This document shows positions 8,608-17,000 of a DNA stretch of 64,000 nt, in pieces. The position numbers and the translations under genes were made by a program. Position 1 is the first letter of the stretch. Each line of letters opens with the position of its first letter. The notes beneath the pieces are model-generated. The model made no database searches. It worked only from the letters and a program-made list of their open reading frames with translations, and was not told the origin of the DNA. Source of the DNA: Methylobacterium sp. J-030 (lineage in GTDB: Bacteria; Pseudomonadota; Alphaproteobacteria; Rhizobiales; Beijerinckiaceae); contig NZ_JAKSYM010000313.1 of NCBI RefSeq assembly GCF_022829545.1, positions 1-64,000 of the forward strand, in the 5' to 3' direction.

Positions 8608-9537
8608 TCAAAACGCGACCTTGTCGCCCCCCTTCAGCGCGAGCATCTCCCGCGCCTCGTCGGGCGAGGCCACTGCGAGCCCCAGCCCCTCGATGATCGC
8701 GCGCACGCGCCAGACCTGCGCGGCGTTGGTCTCGGCGAGCTTGCCCGGCCCGTCCCAGAGACTGTCCTCCAGCCCGACGCGCACGTTCCCGCCCATCGCA
8801 GCCGCCATGGCGGCGATATTCATCTGGTTGCGGCCCGCGCCCAGCACCGACCACCGGTACTGATCGCCGAACAGCCGGTCGGCGGTGCGCTTCATGTGCA
8901 TCACGTCGTCGGGATGCGCGCCGATGCCGCCCTGAAGCCCGAACACCGTCTGGATGAACAGCGGCGCCTGAACGAGACCCCGGTCGAGAAAGTATTTGAG
9001 ATTGTAAAGATGCGCGGTGTCGTAGCACTCGAACTCGAACTTCGTGCCGTTCGGCCCGCAGGTCGTCAGAATGTGCTCGATCTGCCCGAACGTGTTGCGG
9101 AAGATGATGTCCTTGTTGCCGAGATAGTCCCGCTCCCATTGGTGCTTCAGGTCCTTGAACCGGTCGAGCATGCCGAACAGGCCGAAATTCATCGAACCGA
9201 GATTCAACGAGGCGACCTCCGGCTTGAAGGTGGCGGCCGGCCGCACCCGCTCCTCGATCGACATGGTCGGCGCGCCGCCGGTGGTGAGATTCACCACGCA
9301 GGAGGAGCGCTGCTTGATCACCGGAAGGAACGGCGCAAAGGCCTCGGGCGACTGATCGGGCTGGCCGGTTTCCGGGTTGCGGGCGTGCAGGTGGACGATC
9401 GCCGCCCCGGCCTCGGCGGCGCCGATCGCGGCATCGGCGATTTCTTCCGGCGTGACCGGAAGATATGGTGACATGCTGGGCGTGTGGATCGCGCCCGTCA
9501 CCGCGCAGGTGATGATGACTTTCCGCTGTGCGGCCAT
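8608..9537 (-). CDS. Beta-keto acid cleavage enzyme (BKACE, DUF849)
   Basis: This is a 309-aa TIM-barrel, zinc-dependent enzyme of the BKACE family, which condenses a beta-keto acid with acetyl-CoA to give acetoacetate and a new CoA ester. The N-terminal VIITCAVTGAIHTPSMSPYLP is diagnostic. The HLHARNPETGQPDQS segment (His49 and His51) supplies zinc ligands, and the C-terminal VRVGLEDSLWDGPGKLAETN is the usual family ending. Two bases separate it from the dehydrogenase encoded upstream, so the two are translationally close. Together they fit oxidation of a 3-hydroxy acid to a 3-keto acid followed by cleavage. The BKACE subfamily specificity (3-keto-5-aminohexanoate, dehydrocarnitine or other) cannot be set by eye. 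Confidence 0.93.
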   Translation of the reverse strand: MAAQRKVIITCAVTGAIHTPSMSPYLPVTPEEIADAAIGAAEAGAAIVHLHARNPETGQPDQSPEAFAPFLPVIKQRSSCVVNLTTGGAPTMSIEERVRPAATFKPEVASLNLGSMNFGLFGMLDRFKDLKHQWERDYLGNKDIIFRNTFGQIEHILTTCGPNGTKFEFECYDTAHLYNLKYFLDRGLVQAPLFIQTVFGLQGGIGAHPDDVMHMKRTADRLFGDQYRWSVLGAGRNQMNIAAMAAAMGGNVRVGLEDSLWDGPGKLAETNAAQVWRVRAIIEGLGLAVASPDEAREMLALKGGDKVAF

Positions 9538-9539
9538 GC

Positions 9540-10463
9540 TCAATCCCCTCGTGTAGCCTTGTGGGCCCGGAGCGCCGCGAGCCGCGCGTCGCGGCGGCGC
9601 ATGCGCGCGGGCAGATCGGGTTTGTTGGGCCAATGGGCCAGGATCGCCCCCGTGGCCGGCGCCTCGTAGACCGAGGGCGGCGCTGGATCGGCGGCGAGGC
9701 GCTTGTAGAAATCGGTGTAGCGCGCGCAGTAATCGGCGATGCCGCCCGGTGCGTTCAGTTCGATCGTCTCGAACGGCCCCATGAAGCTCCAGCGCAGCCC
9801 GAGCCCGTCCGAGACAGTCCTGTCGAGATCCTGCGGCGTCACGTAGCCCTCGGCGGCAAGCCGGAACGCCTCGGCCAGCAGCGCGCCCTGCAACCGATTG
9901 AGGATGAAGCCCTCGATCTCCTTCAGCACGGTGATCGGCACCTGACCGATCTGCTCGTAGACCACGCGCGCCCGGGCCAGGGCGGCCGGGGCGGTCCAGG
10001 GCGCGCCGGAGATCTCCACGAGCGGGATCAGATGCGGCGGGTTCACCGGATGGCCGATCAGGCAGCGCGCCCGGCCCGGCAGGTCCGCGGTGAACAGCGA
10101 ACACCGGATCGCCGATGAGGATGAGGCCAGGATGGCCTCGGCCGATGCGCGCGCATCGAGTTCGGCGAACAGCGCCTGCTTGGCGGCCAGCGTCTCCGGG
10201 CCGTTCTCCTGCACGAAGCCGACACCGTCCAGACACGCCGCGAGGGTCGAAAACGCCCGGATCCGCAGCCCGGCCGCCTCCGGATCGGGGCAGAGTCCGT
10301 TCCCGGCCAGCATGTGCAGTCCTTCGACGCAGAGCGGGATCGCCGCCTCGGCAACGCCGTCGGCGGTATCGAACAGCCGGACATCCCAGCCGGCGCGGGC
10401 AAAGATCATCGCCCAGGCCCGGCCGATCAGGCCCACGCCTACGATCGCGACGCTGCCGGTCAT
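9540..10463 (-). CDS. 3-hydroxyacyl-CoA-dehydrogenase-like enzyme (L-gulonate 3-dehydrogenase / lambda-crystallin type)
   Basis: This is a 307-aa NAD-dependent dehydrogenase. The Rossmann motif VAIVGVGLIGRAWAM is at the very N-terminus from the ATG at 10463; an upstream in-frame start at 10520 would place 19 odd residues before it. SSSSAIRCSLF, IGHPVNPPHLIPLVEISG and the LKEIEGFILNRLQGALLAEA segment match the lambda-crystallin (CRYL1) / L-gulonate 3-dehydrogenase branch more closely than fatty-acid enzymes, as does VSDGLGLRWSFMGPFETIELN. L-carnitine dehydrogenases are the other close relatives. It pairs with the adjacent BKACE enzyme and is divergent from a GntR regulator. Confidence 0.85.
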   Translation of the reverse strand: MTGSVAIVGVGLIGRAWAMIFARAGWDVRLFDTADGVAEAAIPLCVEGLHMLAGNGLCPDPEAAGLRIRAFSTLAACLDGVGFVQENGPETLAAKQALFAELDARASAEAILASSSSAIRCSLFTADLPGRARCLIGHPVNPPHLIPLVEISGAPWTAPAALARARVVYEQIGQVPITVLKEIEGFILNRLQGALLAEAFRLAAEGYVTPQDLDRTVSDGLGLRWSFMGPFETIELNAPGGIADYCARYTDFYKRLAADPAPPSVYEAPATGAILAHWPNKPDLPARMRRRDARLAALRAHKATRGD

Positions 10464-10511
10464 GACAGCCCTCCCCGGCACCCATTCACGGCAGCCCACA
10501 CCTGCCGCCGC

Positions 10512-10521
10512 TGTGATCACA
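10512..10521. promoter_or_regulatory. Palindromic operator candidate in a divergent promoter region
   Basis: TGTGATCACA at 10512-10521 is a perfect 10-base palindrome followed at once by GATCAC (10522-10527), which repeats half of it. It lies in the 100-base gap between the divergent dehydrogenase/BKACE genes (minus) and the GntR gene (plus). This is the usual place for an autoregulatory GntR operator controlling both directions. Binding by the adjacent regulator is inference. Confidence 0.5.
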
Positions 10522-10563
10522 GATCACTAGCGGGATCGCGCCCATGTCGTCTAGTCTTGAGCC

Positions 10564-11277
10564 ATGGCGTCCCTGGCGGCCCTGGCCGACCTCCCGCAGC
10601 TGGAACGACGAACCCTCACCGACACCGCCTACGCGGCGCTGTCGGACCTCCTGGCGTCGGGTCGGCTTGCCCCGGGCGACAGGCTGTCCCTACGCCAGAG
10701 CGCGGCGGCCTTCGGGGTCTCGGTGATGCCGGTGCGCGAGGCCGTGAGCCGCCTCGTCGCGGAGGGCGTGCTGGAGGTTGCACCGGCGCGCATCATCCGC
10801 GTGCCCATCATGGGCGCAGGGGCGTTCCGGGCGCTCGCCGAGACGCGCATCGCCGTCGAGGGCATCGCGACCGCACGCGCCGCGGAGCGCCGGACGGAGG
10901 CGGAACTCGACGCGATCCGCCGGGCCGAGGCGGCGTTCCGAGCTGCCGCGGAATCCCCCGAGCCCGATCGGATCAGGGCTGTCCAGCTCAACCGCGACCT
11001 GCACTTCGCGATCTACGATGCCTGCGGGTTGCCCCCGCTCACGCAGATCATCGGCCGCCTGTGGCTGAAAGCCGGGCCGGTCATCAACCTGGATCTGCGC
11101 GCCTGTCCGGAGCGGCTGCACCAGGGCATCGCACTCAAGCGCCATGCCGAAGCCTGCGCGGCAATCGCGGCACGCGACGGCTTGGCCGCCTCCGCGGCGA
11201 TCGCAGCCGACATCCGCGAGGCCGCCGACTTCATCCTGGCCCGCGGCACGTTGCGGGCGGAGCCCGAGGAGGACTGA
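10564..11277 (+). CDS. GntR-family transcriptional regulator (FCD/FadR subfamily)
   Basis: This is a 237-aa DNA-binding regulator. The winged helix-turn-helix occupies roughly residues 18-80, with RLAPGDRLSLRQSAAAFGVSV and MPVREAVSRLVAEGVLEVAP as recognition-helix and wing. The C-terminal FCD ligand-binding domain is all-helical and carries NRDLHFAIYDA and an RHAEACAAIAARD segment with metal-binding-type histidines. It is divergent from the dehydrogenase/BKACE pair and 2 bases ahead of an SDR gene, so it probably represses both transcripts and is released by a pathway acid. The palindrome in the intergenic gap is a likely site. Confidence 0.93.
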   Translation: MASLAALADLPQLERRTLTDTAYAALSDLLASGRLAPGDRLSLRQSAAAFGVSVMPVREAVSRLVAEGVLEVAPARIIRVPIMGAGAFRALAETRIAVEGIATARAAERRTEAELDAIRRAEAAFRAAAESPEPDRIRAVQLNRDLHFAIYDACGLPPLTQIIGRLWLKAGPVINLDLRACPERLHQGIALKRHAEACAAIAARDGLAASAAIAADIREAADFILARGTLRAEPEED

Positions 11278-11279
11278 TC

Positions 11280-12047
11280 ATGGATCTCGGATTGGCAGGC
11301 TTGCGCGTCCTCGTCACGGCGGGGGCCGCGGGGATCGGGCGCGCGATCGTGGATGCCTTTCTGGAGGAAGGTGCCCGGGTCTTCGCCTGCGACATCGACC
11401 AGGAGGCCCTGGACACCCTGGCGGCCACAGTCGGACGCAGCCGCACCGATGTGGCCGATCGGGCCGCGGTGGCGGCGATGATGGAGGCCGCGCTCGATCA
11501 TCTCGGCGGCCTCGACGTGCTCGTGAACAATGCCGGGATCGCCGGACCGACCGGCCGCGTCGACGAGATCGCCCCGGAGGCCTGGGATCAGTGCATGACC
11601 GTCTGCCTGACCAGCCAGTTCAACTGCGCGCGCCTCGCCGTGCCGCACCTCCGGCAGAGCGCCAACGCATCGATCGTCAACCTGTCCTCGGCGGCCGGCA
11701 AGTTCGGATTCGCCCTGCGCAGTCCCTACGCGGCGGCGAAATGGGGGGTGATCGGCTTCACCAAATCGCTCGCCATCGAACTCGGCGGTGACGGCATCCG
11801 GGTCAACGCGATCCTGCCGGGACTGGTCGCGGGCGACCGCCAGCGCCGGGTGCTCGAAGCGAAGGCGCAGCAGCAGGGCACCAGCTACGCCGAGATGGAG
11901 GCTCGGGCCTTCTCGTTCGTGTCGATCAAGGACTACGTCACCGCCCGCCAGCTCGCCGATCAGGTGCTGCTGCTCTGCTCGGAGCGTGGCCGGACCATTT
12001 CCGGCCAAGCGATCTCCATCGATGGCGACACGCGGATGCTGTCCTGA
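11280..12047 (+). CDS. SDR-family NAD(P)-dependent oxidoreductase
   Basis: This is a classical short-chain dehydrogenase, 255 aa. The cofactor motif is slightly unusual, VTAGAAGIGRAI, with Ala where most have Gly. VLVNNAGIAGP follows, with the catalytic serine in NLSSAAGKFG and the YAAAK active-site motif in SPYAAAKWG. The C-terminus GRTISGQAISIDGDTRML is typical of the family. It starts 2 bases after the GntR stop, so it is in the same transcript and likely part of the same pathway as the divergent BKACE/dehydrogenase genes. The substrate is presumably a hydroxy acid or sugar acid, unproven. Confidence 0.9.
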   Translation: MDLGLAGLRVLVTAGAAGIGRAIVDAFLEEGARVFACDIDQEALDTLAATVGRSRTDVADRAAVAAMMEAALDHLGGLDVLVNNAGIAGPTGRVDEIAPEAWDQCMTVCLTSQFNCARLAVPHLRQSANASIVNLSSAAGKFGFALRSPYAAAKWGVIGFTKSLAIELGGDGIRVNAILPGLVAGDRQRRVLEAKAQQQGTSYAEMEARAFSFVSIKDYVTARQLADQVLLLCSERGRTISGQAISIDGDTRMLS

Positions 12048-12146
12048 ACTGTGTTCACCCCGCGCCGGAAGCGCGCAGGGGGATCGGATCGATTTCCGAA
12101 TGGCTGAATTTTGAATACACTTCCCTCAAGGGGCCTGGGCTGCTGT

Positions 12147-12153
12147 GGGAGGA
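12147..12153 (+). promoter_or_regulatory. Ribosome binding site that fixes a GTG start
   Basis: GGGAGGA at 12147-12153 stands 7 bases before the GTG at 12161. It decides the start of the long FAD/Fe-S dehydrogenase, since no in-frame ATG lies nearby upstream. Confidence 0.7.
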
Positions 12154-12160
12154 TGCGGAC

Positions 12161-15106
12161 GTGACGGGAACGAGGCCTCAGACAGCGCCGCGCGCTGCCG
12201 CGCGGCTCGATGCCGGCCTGGCGCGCAGGCTGGCCGAGCAACTGCAGGGCGAGGTGCGCGTCGATGCCTTTACGCGCGGCCGCTACAGCACCGACGCGTC
12301 GATCTACCAGATCATGCCGGCCGGGGTGGTGCTGCCGCGCTCGGCCGCCGACATCGCCGCGACCTTGCGGGTCGCCGCCGAGCACGGCGCGCCGGTGATT
12401 ATGCGCGGCGGTGGAACCTCGCAGAACGGCCAGCCGATCGGCGCAGGACTGGTGGTCGACTGCTCGCGCCACTTCAACGGGATCCTGGCCTACGATCCGG
12501 AGGCCGGCACGATCACGGTCGAGCCCGGCATGGTGCTGGAGCGTCTCAATACCCGTGTGAAGGCCGATGGCTGGTTCTTCCCCGTGGAGCCGTCCACGGC
12601 GACCCGATGCACCGTCGGCGGGATGGCGGGCAACAATTCCTGCGGCGCTCGCTCCCTGCGCTACGGCAAGATGAGCGACAACGTCCTTTCCCTGGACGCG
12701 CTGTTGCATGACGGCGAGGCCTTCACGTTCGGCCTGACTGGCAACACGGTCTCCGGCGTCACCGGCTCGGCCCGGGCTGAGATCCTGGCCGAGCAGGCGC
12801 GCGCCCTCGCGGACGCGCACCGGGACGAGATCGCGGCCCGCTACCCGAAGGTGCAGCGTCGGGTGGGCGGCTACAATCTGGACGCGCTGATCGAGCCGCG
12901 TCCGAACCTCGCGCACCTGTTGGTCGGCTCGGAGGGCACGCTGGCCGCCACCACGGCGGTGACGCTGAAGCTGTCCCGCCTGCCGACGCACAGGGTGATG
13001 GGGGTCTGCCATTTCCCGTCGTTCCGGGCCGCGATGGAGACCACGCGGCACATCGTGGCCCTCGACCCGGTGGCGGTGGAGTTGGTCGACAACAACGTCC
13101 TCGTGCTGGGCGCCGACATCCCGCTGTTCCGCACGACGCTCGCCGACATCACCCGCGGCAAGCCGAACTGCCTGCTGCTCACGGAATTCGCCGGCGATGA
13201 CCGCGATGCACTGGATCGCGACCTGAAGCGTCTCGAATCCTGCATGGCCGATCACGGCTATCCGGACGCGGTCGTCGAGGTCGTGGAGCCGGCCCGGCAA
13301 AAATCCGTCTGGGAGGTGCGCGAGGCCTGCCTCAACATCATGATGTCGATGAAGGGTGACGCCAAGCCGGTGTCGTTCATCGAGGATTGCGCGGTGCCCC
13401 TTGAGCACCTAGCCGACTATACCGATGCGGTCACCGAGGTGTTCACCAAACACGGCACCCGCGGCACGTGGTACGCCCACGCCTCGGTCGGCTGCCTGCA
13501 CGTTCGCCCGATCCTGGACATGAAGGACGGGGGCGACGTGCGCCGGATGCGCGCGATCGCGGAGGAAACCGCCGAGCTGGTGCGCCGGTACAAGGGTTCG
13601 TATTCTGGCGAGCACGGCGACGGGATCTCCCGCTCCGAATACATCGCGCCGCTGTTCGGCCCCGTCCTGACGAGCGCCTTCGAGACCGTGAAGGACGCCT
13701 TCGACCCCGACAACCGTCTCAATCCCGGCAAGATCGTCCGCCCGCTCGCGATGGACGACCGGTCGCTGTTCCGGTTCAAGCCGGACTACGCGGTCACGCA
13801 GCCGCTGGAGACGGCCCTCGACTGGTCCGACTGGGGCGGCTTCGGAGCCGCGGTCGAGATGTGCAACAACAACGGCACCTGCCGGAAGCTCGTCGGCGGC
13901 GCCATGTGTCCGTCCTACCGGGCGACCCGGGAGGAGCAGCACCTGACGCGGGGCCGGGCCAACTCCCTGCGGCTCGCCATGTCCGGGCAGCTCGGGAAGG
14001 ACGCCTTCACCAGCCCCGAGATGAAGCGGACCCTCGATCTCTGCGTTTCGTGCAAGGCCTGCCGGCGGGAATGCCCGACCGGCGTCGACATGGCCAAGAT
14101 GAAGATCGAGTTCCTGCACCACTACCATGCCCGGCACGGGCTGCCGCTGCGGGAGCGGCTGATCGCCCTGATGCCGATCTATGCCGGGGCGGCAGCCAGG
14201 TTCGCGCCGCTCCTGAACCTGCGGGACCGGCATCCGGCCCTGGCCCGGCTATCCGAGAAAGTCGCCGGGCTCTCGGCGAAGCGCTCCCTGCCACGCTGGC
14301 GCCGGCCATGGCGCGAGCAGGGCGAGCCCGCCCATCCGGGCGACGTGAAGGGCGATTTTCGCGACCTCATCCTGTTCGGCGATACGTTCAACCGCGCCTT
14401 CGAGCGGGAGAATCTGGAGGCGGCCGAGCGGGTGCTCGCCGCCGCGGGCTATCGCCTGCACCGCGTTCATCCGGACCGCGGGCGGCGTTCCCTGTGCTGC
14501 GGACGGACCTGGCTCGCCTCCGGTCAGACCGACCGGGCGCGGCAGGAGGCGCGGCGGACGCTCGACACGCTCCTCCCCTTCGTCCGGGCGGGGGCACGGG
14601 TGGTCGGTCTGGAGCCGTCCTGCCTTCTCACCTTCCGGGACGAGTTCTCCGCCCTCCTCCCGGGGTCGGATACCGCCCTGCTCGCCGGACAATCCATGCT
14701 GTTCGAGGAGTTGCTCGCTGCCGACCTCGCGGCGGGGCGGATCGCGCTGCCGCTGGCGGATCAGCGCGGCCGCGTGGCCCATCTGCACGGACATTGCCAT
14801 CAGAAGTCCTTCGGCCTGATGGGATCGGTGGAGACGGTGCTGCGGGCTGTTCCGGGGCTCGATGTGCGGGTGATCGAGTCGAGTTGCTGCGGCATGGCGG
14901 GTGCCTTCGGCTACAGGCCGGAATCGATCGAGACCTCCTTCGCCATGGCCGAACTGGCGCTGTTCCCGGCCCTGCGCGCCGCGGCGCCGGGTGATCTCGT
15001 CGTCGCCGACGGGACGAGCTGCCGCCATCAGATCCAGGACGGGCTCGGACTGCACGCGGAACATGTGGCATGCGTGCTCGATCGAGCCCTCACGCCTCGA
15101 CACTGA
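12161..15106 (+). CDS. Two-part FAD and Fe-S 2-hydroxyacid dehydrogenase (GlcD-GlcF/YdiJ-like fusion)
   Basis: This 981-aa protein fuses a GlcD-type flavin domain (about 1-540) to a GlcF-type iron-sulphur domain. The flavin part shows VIMRGGGTSQNGQPIG, TVGGMAGNNSCG, HLLVGSEGTLA, SGEHGDGISRSE and DPDNRLNPGKIV. A 4Fe-4S site begins near residue 567 (CNNNGTCRK...MCP) and a second near 627 (CVSCKACRRECP). Two cysteine-rich CCG motifs follow, near 778 (LCCGRTW) and 908 (SSCCGMAG). This is the architecture of D-lactate / D-2-hydroxyglutarate dehydrogenases such as YdiJ, which feed the respiratory chain at the membrane. The GTG start has a strong ribosome site. It lies between the SDR gene and a GntR regulator, so it probably oxidises a 2-hydroxy acid from this catabolic block. 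Confidence 0.92.
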   Translation: MTGTRPQTAPRAAARLDAGLARRLAEQLQGEVRVDAFTRGRYSTDASIYQIMPAGVVLPRSAADIAATLRVAAEHGAPVIMRGGGTSQNGQPIGAGLVVDCSRHFNGILAYDPEAGTITVEPGMVLERLNTRVKADGWFFPVEPSTATRCTVGGMAGNNSCGARSLRYGKMSDNVLSLDALLHDGEAFTFGLTGNTVSGVTGSARAEILAEQARALADAHRDEIAARYPKVQRRVGGYNLDALIEPRPNLAHLLVGSEGTLAATTAVTLKLSRLPTHRVMGVCHFPSFRAAMETTRHIVALDPVAVELVDNNVLVLGADIPLFRTTLADITRGKPNCLLLTEFAGDDRDALDRDLKRLESCMADHGYPDAVVEVVEPARQKSVWEVREACLNIMMSMKGDAKPVSFIEDCAVPLEHLADYTDAVTEVFTKHGTRGTWYAHASVGCLHVRPILDMKDGGDVRRMRAIAEETAELVRRYKGSYSGEHGDGISRSEYIAPLFGPVLTSAFETVKDAFDPDNRLNPGKIVRPLAMDDRSLFRFKPDYAVTQPLETALDWSDWGGFGAAVEMCNNNGTCRKLVGGAMCPSYRATREEQHLTRGRANSLRLAMSGQLGKDAFTSPEMKRTLDLCVSCKACRRECPTGVDMAKMKIEFLHHYHARHGLPLRERLIALMPIYAGAAARFAPLLNLRDRHPALARLSEKVAGLSAKRSLPRWRRPWREQGEPAHPGDVKGDFRDLILFGDTFNRAFERENLEAAERVLAAAGYRLHRVHPDRGRRSLCCGRTWLASGQTDRARQEARRTLDTLLPFVRAGARVVGLEPSCLLTFRDEFSALLPGSDTALLAGQSMLFEELLAADLAAGRIALPLADQRGRVAHLHGHCHQKSFGLMGSVETVLRAVPGLDVRVIESSCCGMAGAFGYRPESIETSFAMAELALFPALRAAAPGDLVVADGTSCRHQIQDGLGLHAEHVACVLDRALTPRH

Positions 15107-15165
15107 ATTGCCGGACACCTACACAGAGATGACAGGCACGCGGCCCTGCCATGCGTCGGGGGACC

Positions 15166-15846
15166 ATGAACAAGATCGAGTCCGGGATCGGCATCAACCG
15201 CCGCTACCTGCATGACGAGGTGGCGGACCGGATTCGCGAATTGATCCGATCCGGTGAGATGGAGCCGAAGGCGCGGATCAACGAGGGTGAGCTGACGGAG
15301 CGCTTCGGCATCTCGCGCACGCCGCTTCGGGAAGCGATCAAGATCCTGGCCACGGAAGGTCTGCTCGAACTCCTCCCCAATCGCGGTGCGCGCGTCGCCA
15401 GCATTTCCGAAATCGAGCTGGAGGAGATGATGGAGGTGATCGCCGGCCTGGAGGCCACAGCCGGCGATCTGGCTTGCCGCACGATCGGCGACGCGGAGAT
15501 CGACGCCATCACGACGGACCACGCAGCGATGGTGGCCGCTTGGAAGGCAGGCGACGAGGCCGGCTACTTCGGCCGCAACCGCCGCATCCACGAGGCCATC
15601 ATGGCGGCCAGCCGCAACACGGTGCTGGCGAACCTCTACGCGAGCCTGTCGGGGCGGATCCAGCGGTCGCGCTACTCCGCCCACCAGACCCCGGACCAAT
15701 GGGCCCGCGCGGTTGCCGAACACGAGCGCATGATCGAACTCCTGCGCGCCCGCGACGGCGGATCGCTCGCCATCCTCATGCGCGAGCATATTCGGGGAAA
15801 GAAGTCGGTCATCGCCGCCCATTACGGACCCGCCGAGGCGGTCTGA
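15166..15846 (+). CDS. GntR-family transcriptional regulator (FCD subfamily)
   Basis: This is a 226-aa regulator. The N-terminal winged helix (RYLHDEVADRIRELIRSGEMEPKA... then GELTERFGISRTPLREAIKIL) is followed by an FCD domain with NRRIHEAIMAASRN and AEHERMIELLRARD metal/ligand residues. The start at 15166 follows a GGGGGA ribosome site; an ATG at 15151 is also in frame. It lies 59 bases downstream of the large FAD/Fe-S dehydrogenase on the same strand, so it may regulate that gene, and it is convergent with another GntR gene. Confidence 0.92.
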   Translation: MNKIESGIGINRRYLHDEVADRIRELIRSGEMEPKARINEGELTERFGISRTPLREAIKILATEGLLELLPNRGARVASISEIELEEMMEVIAGLEATAGDLACRTIGDAEIDAITTDHAAMVAAWKAGDEAGYFGRNRRIHEAIMAASRNTVLANLYASLSGRIQRSRYSAHQTPDQWARAVAEHERMIELLRARDGGSLAILMREHIRGKKSVIAAHYGPAEAV

Positions 15847-15847
15847 T

Positions 15848-15872
15848 CACGACCGGCTCACGGCGGGTCGTG
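15848..15872. terminator. Bidirectional terminator between convergent GntR genes
   Basis: The 27-base gap between the two convergent genes consists almost entirely of one hairpin, CACGACC (15848-15854) and GGTCGTG (15866-15872) with an 11-base loop. There is no T-run on either side, so it would be a weak intrinsic or Rho-assisted terminator. Confidence 0.5.
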
Positions 15873-15873
15873 G

Positions 15874-16527
15874 TCAGGCCGCATTCGGCGCCCGCAGGCC
15901 GGCCACGAGATCGGTGAACCTGTCGCCCTGCACGATGACGTGGCTGCGCAGGGCGTCGGCCGCGCCCGTCGCATCACCGGCCAGGATGGCGGCCACGATC
16001 GCCTCGTGTTCGGCGAGCGATTGCGGAACGCGCTGGCGCACCCGCAATTGCAGGCGTCGGTACGGCGCCAGCCGGCGGTGCAGCGAGAGGGCCTGCTCCG
16101 CCAAGAAGTCGTTGTGGCTCGCTCGATATACCACAGTGTGGAATACGTAATTCTCGGCGTAATAGGCTTCGGCATCCTCCGTCGTCATGGCGGAGCGGCA
16201 GCCCGAGAGGGCGGTCCGCAGGGCGGCCGCATCGTCGGACGTGAGGCGCCTGGCCGCGAGCCGGCCGCAGGCGGCCTCGATCTCCGCCATGGTCTCGAAC
16301 ATGGCGAGCAACCGGTGCGGTTCGGGAGCGCTGACGATCGCGCCGCGCCGCGGCTTCGACTGGATGAGGCCGGTGGCGGCGAGTTGCAGCAGCGCTTCCC
16401 GGATCGGCGTGCGTGAGACGCCGAACCGCGCCGCGAGCTGATTCTCATCGAGCCGCGATCCGACGGCGAGTTCGCCCGAGACGATCTCCTCCTCGATCGA
16501 CTGCTTCAGACGTTGCGCGTGGTTCAT
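15874..16527 (-). CDS. GntR-family transcriptional regulator (FCD subfamily)
   Basis: This is a 217-aa regulator on the minus strand. Its DNA-binding part contains SGELAVGSRLDENQLAARFGVSR and TPIREALLQLAATGLIQSK; the FCD effector domain has YVFHTVVYRASHNDF and SLAEHEAIVAAILAGD. It is divergent from the TRAP transporter operon, with 473 bases between, making it the natural candidate regulator of C4-dicarboxylate-like uptake there. It differs clearly from the other two GntR proteins in this block, so it is not a recent duplicate. Confidence 0.92.
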   Translation of the reverse strand: MNHAQRLKQSIEEEIVSGELAVGSRLDENQLAARFGVSRTPIREALLQLAATGLIQSKPRRGAIVSAPEPHRLLAMFETMAEIEAACGRLAARRLTSDDAAALRTALSGCRSAMTTEDAEAYYAENYVFHTVVYRASHNDFLAEQALSLHRRLAPYRRLQLRVRQRVPQSLAEHEAIVAAILAGDATGAADALRSHVIVQGDRFTDLVAGLRAPNAA

Positions 16528-17000
16528 CCCTCCGATTCCCTATCGTGCGCGCGGATGCTCGCCGAAGCGGTCCCCGACCCCGTGTCGGCCGGCTCGGCGA
16601 ACGAGCGCGCTTCAGGAGGCGCAGCGTTGTCTCCGGCGACAACGTCGCGATTCAGCATCGCGCCCCAACCAGGCCGCAGCTGAGGTCCGTATCCCGATGT
16701 GACCCCGCAGGGCTTGCAGACGACGCCGCTTTCTCGGTCTCCGCAGCGCCAGGATGCCGCCGCATCGATAGGATGGAATGTAAGGCGGCTCTCCCACATC
16801 GGTGATTAATCCCGTCGCAGCCCGTATCGGCGAGCGATCCGGAACGAATCTCGGCGTCAACCGATCGCTCTGGACGACTTCGCAATATGCTTCCGGATTG
16901 ACAAGATATACAAGGCAGTCCTTCATGCATACATAACGATGGCGTGATTGATGCGCCGCACAACAGTCGAGCCGCAATGTTTGCGGTGCGGGAGAGACAG
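16528..17000. other. Gene-free control region upstream of the TRAP operon
   Basis: This 473-base gap separates the divergent GntR gene and the TRAP operon. No reading frame here looks like a protein. The half nearer the TRAP genes is distinctly AT-richer (16860-16945) and contains a -35-like TTGACA at 16898-16903, an overlapping AGATATACAAGG dyad-like stretch, and TGCATACATAACG (16926-16938). That is what a GntR-controlled promoter would look like. A precise -10 cannot be fixed. Confidence 0.45.
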
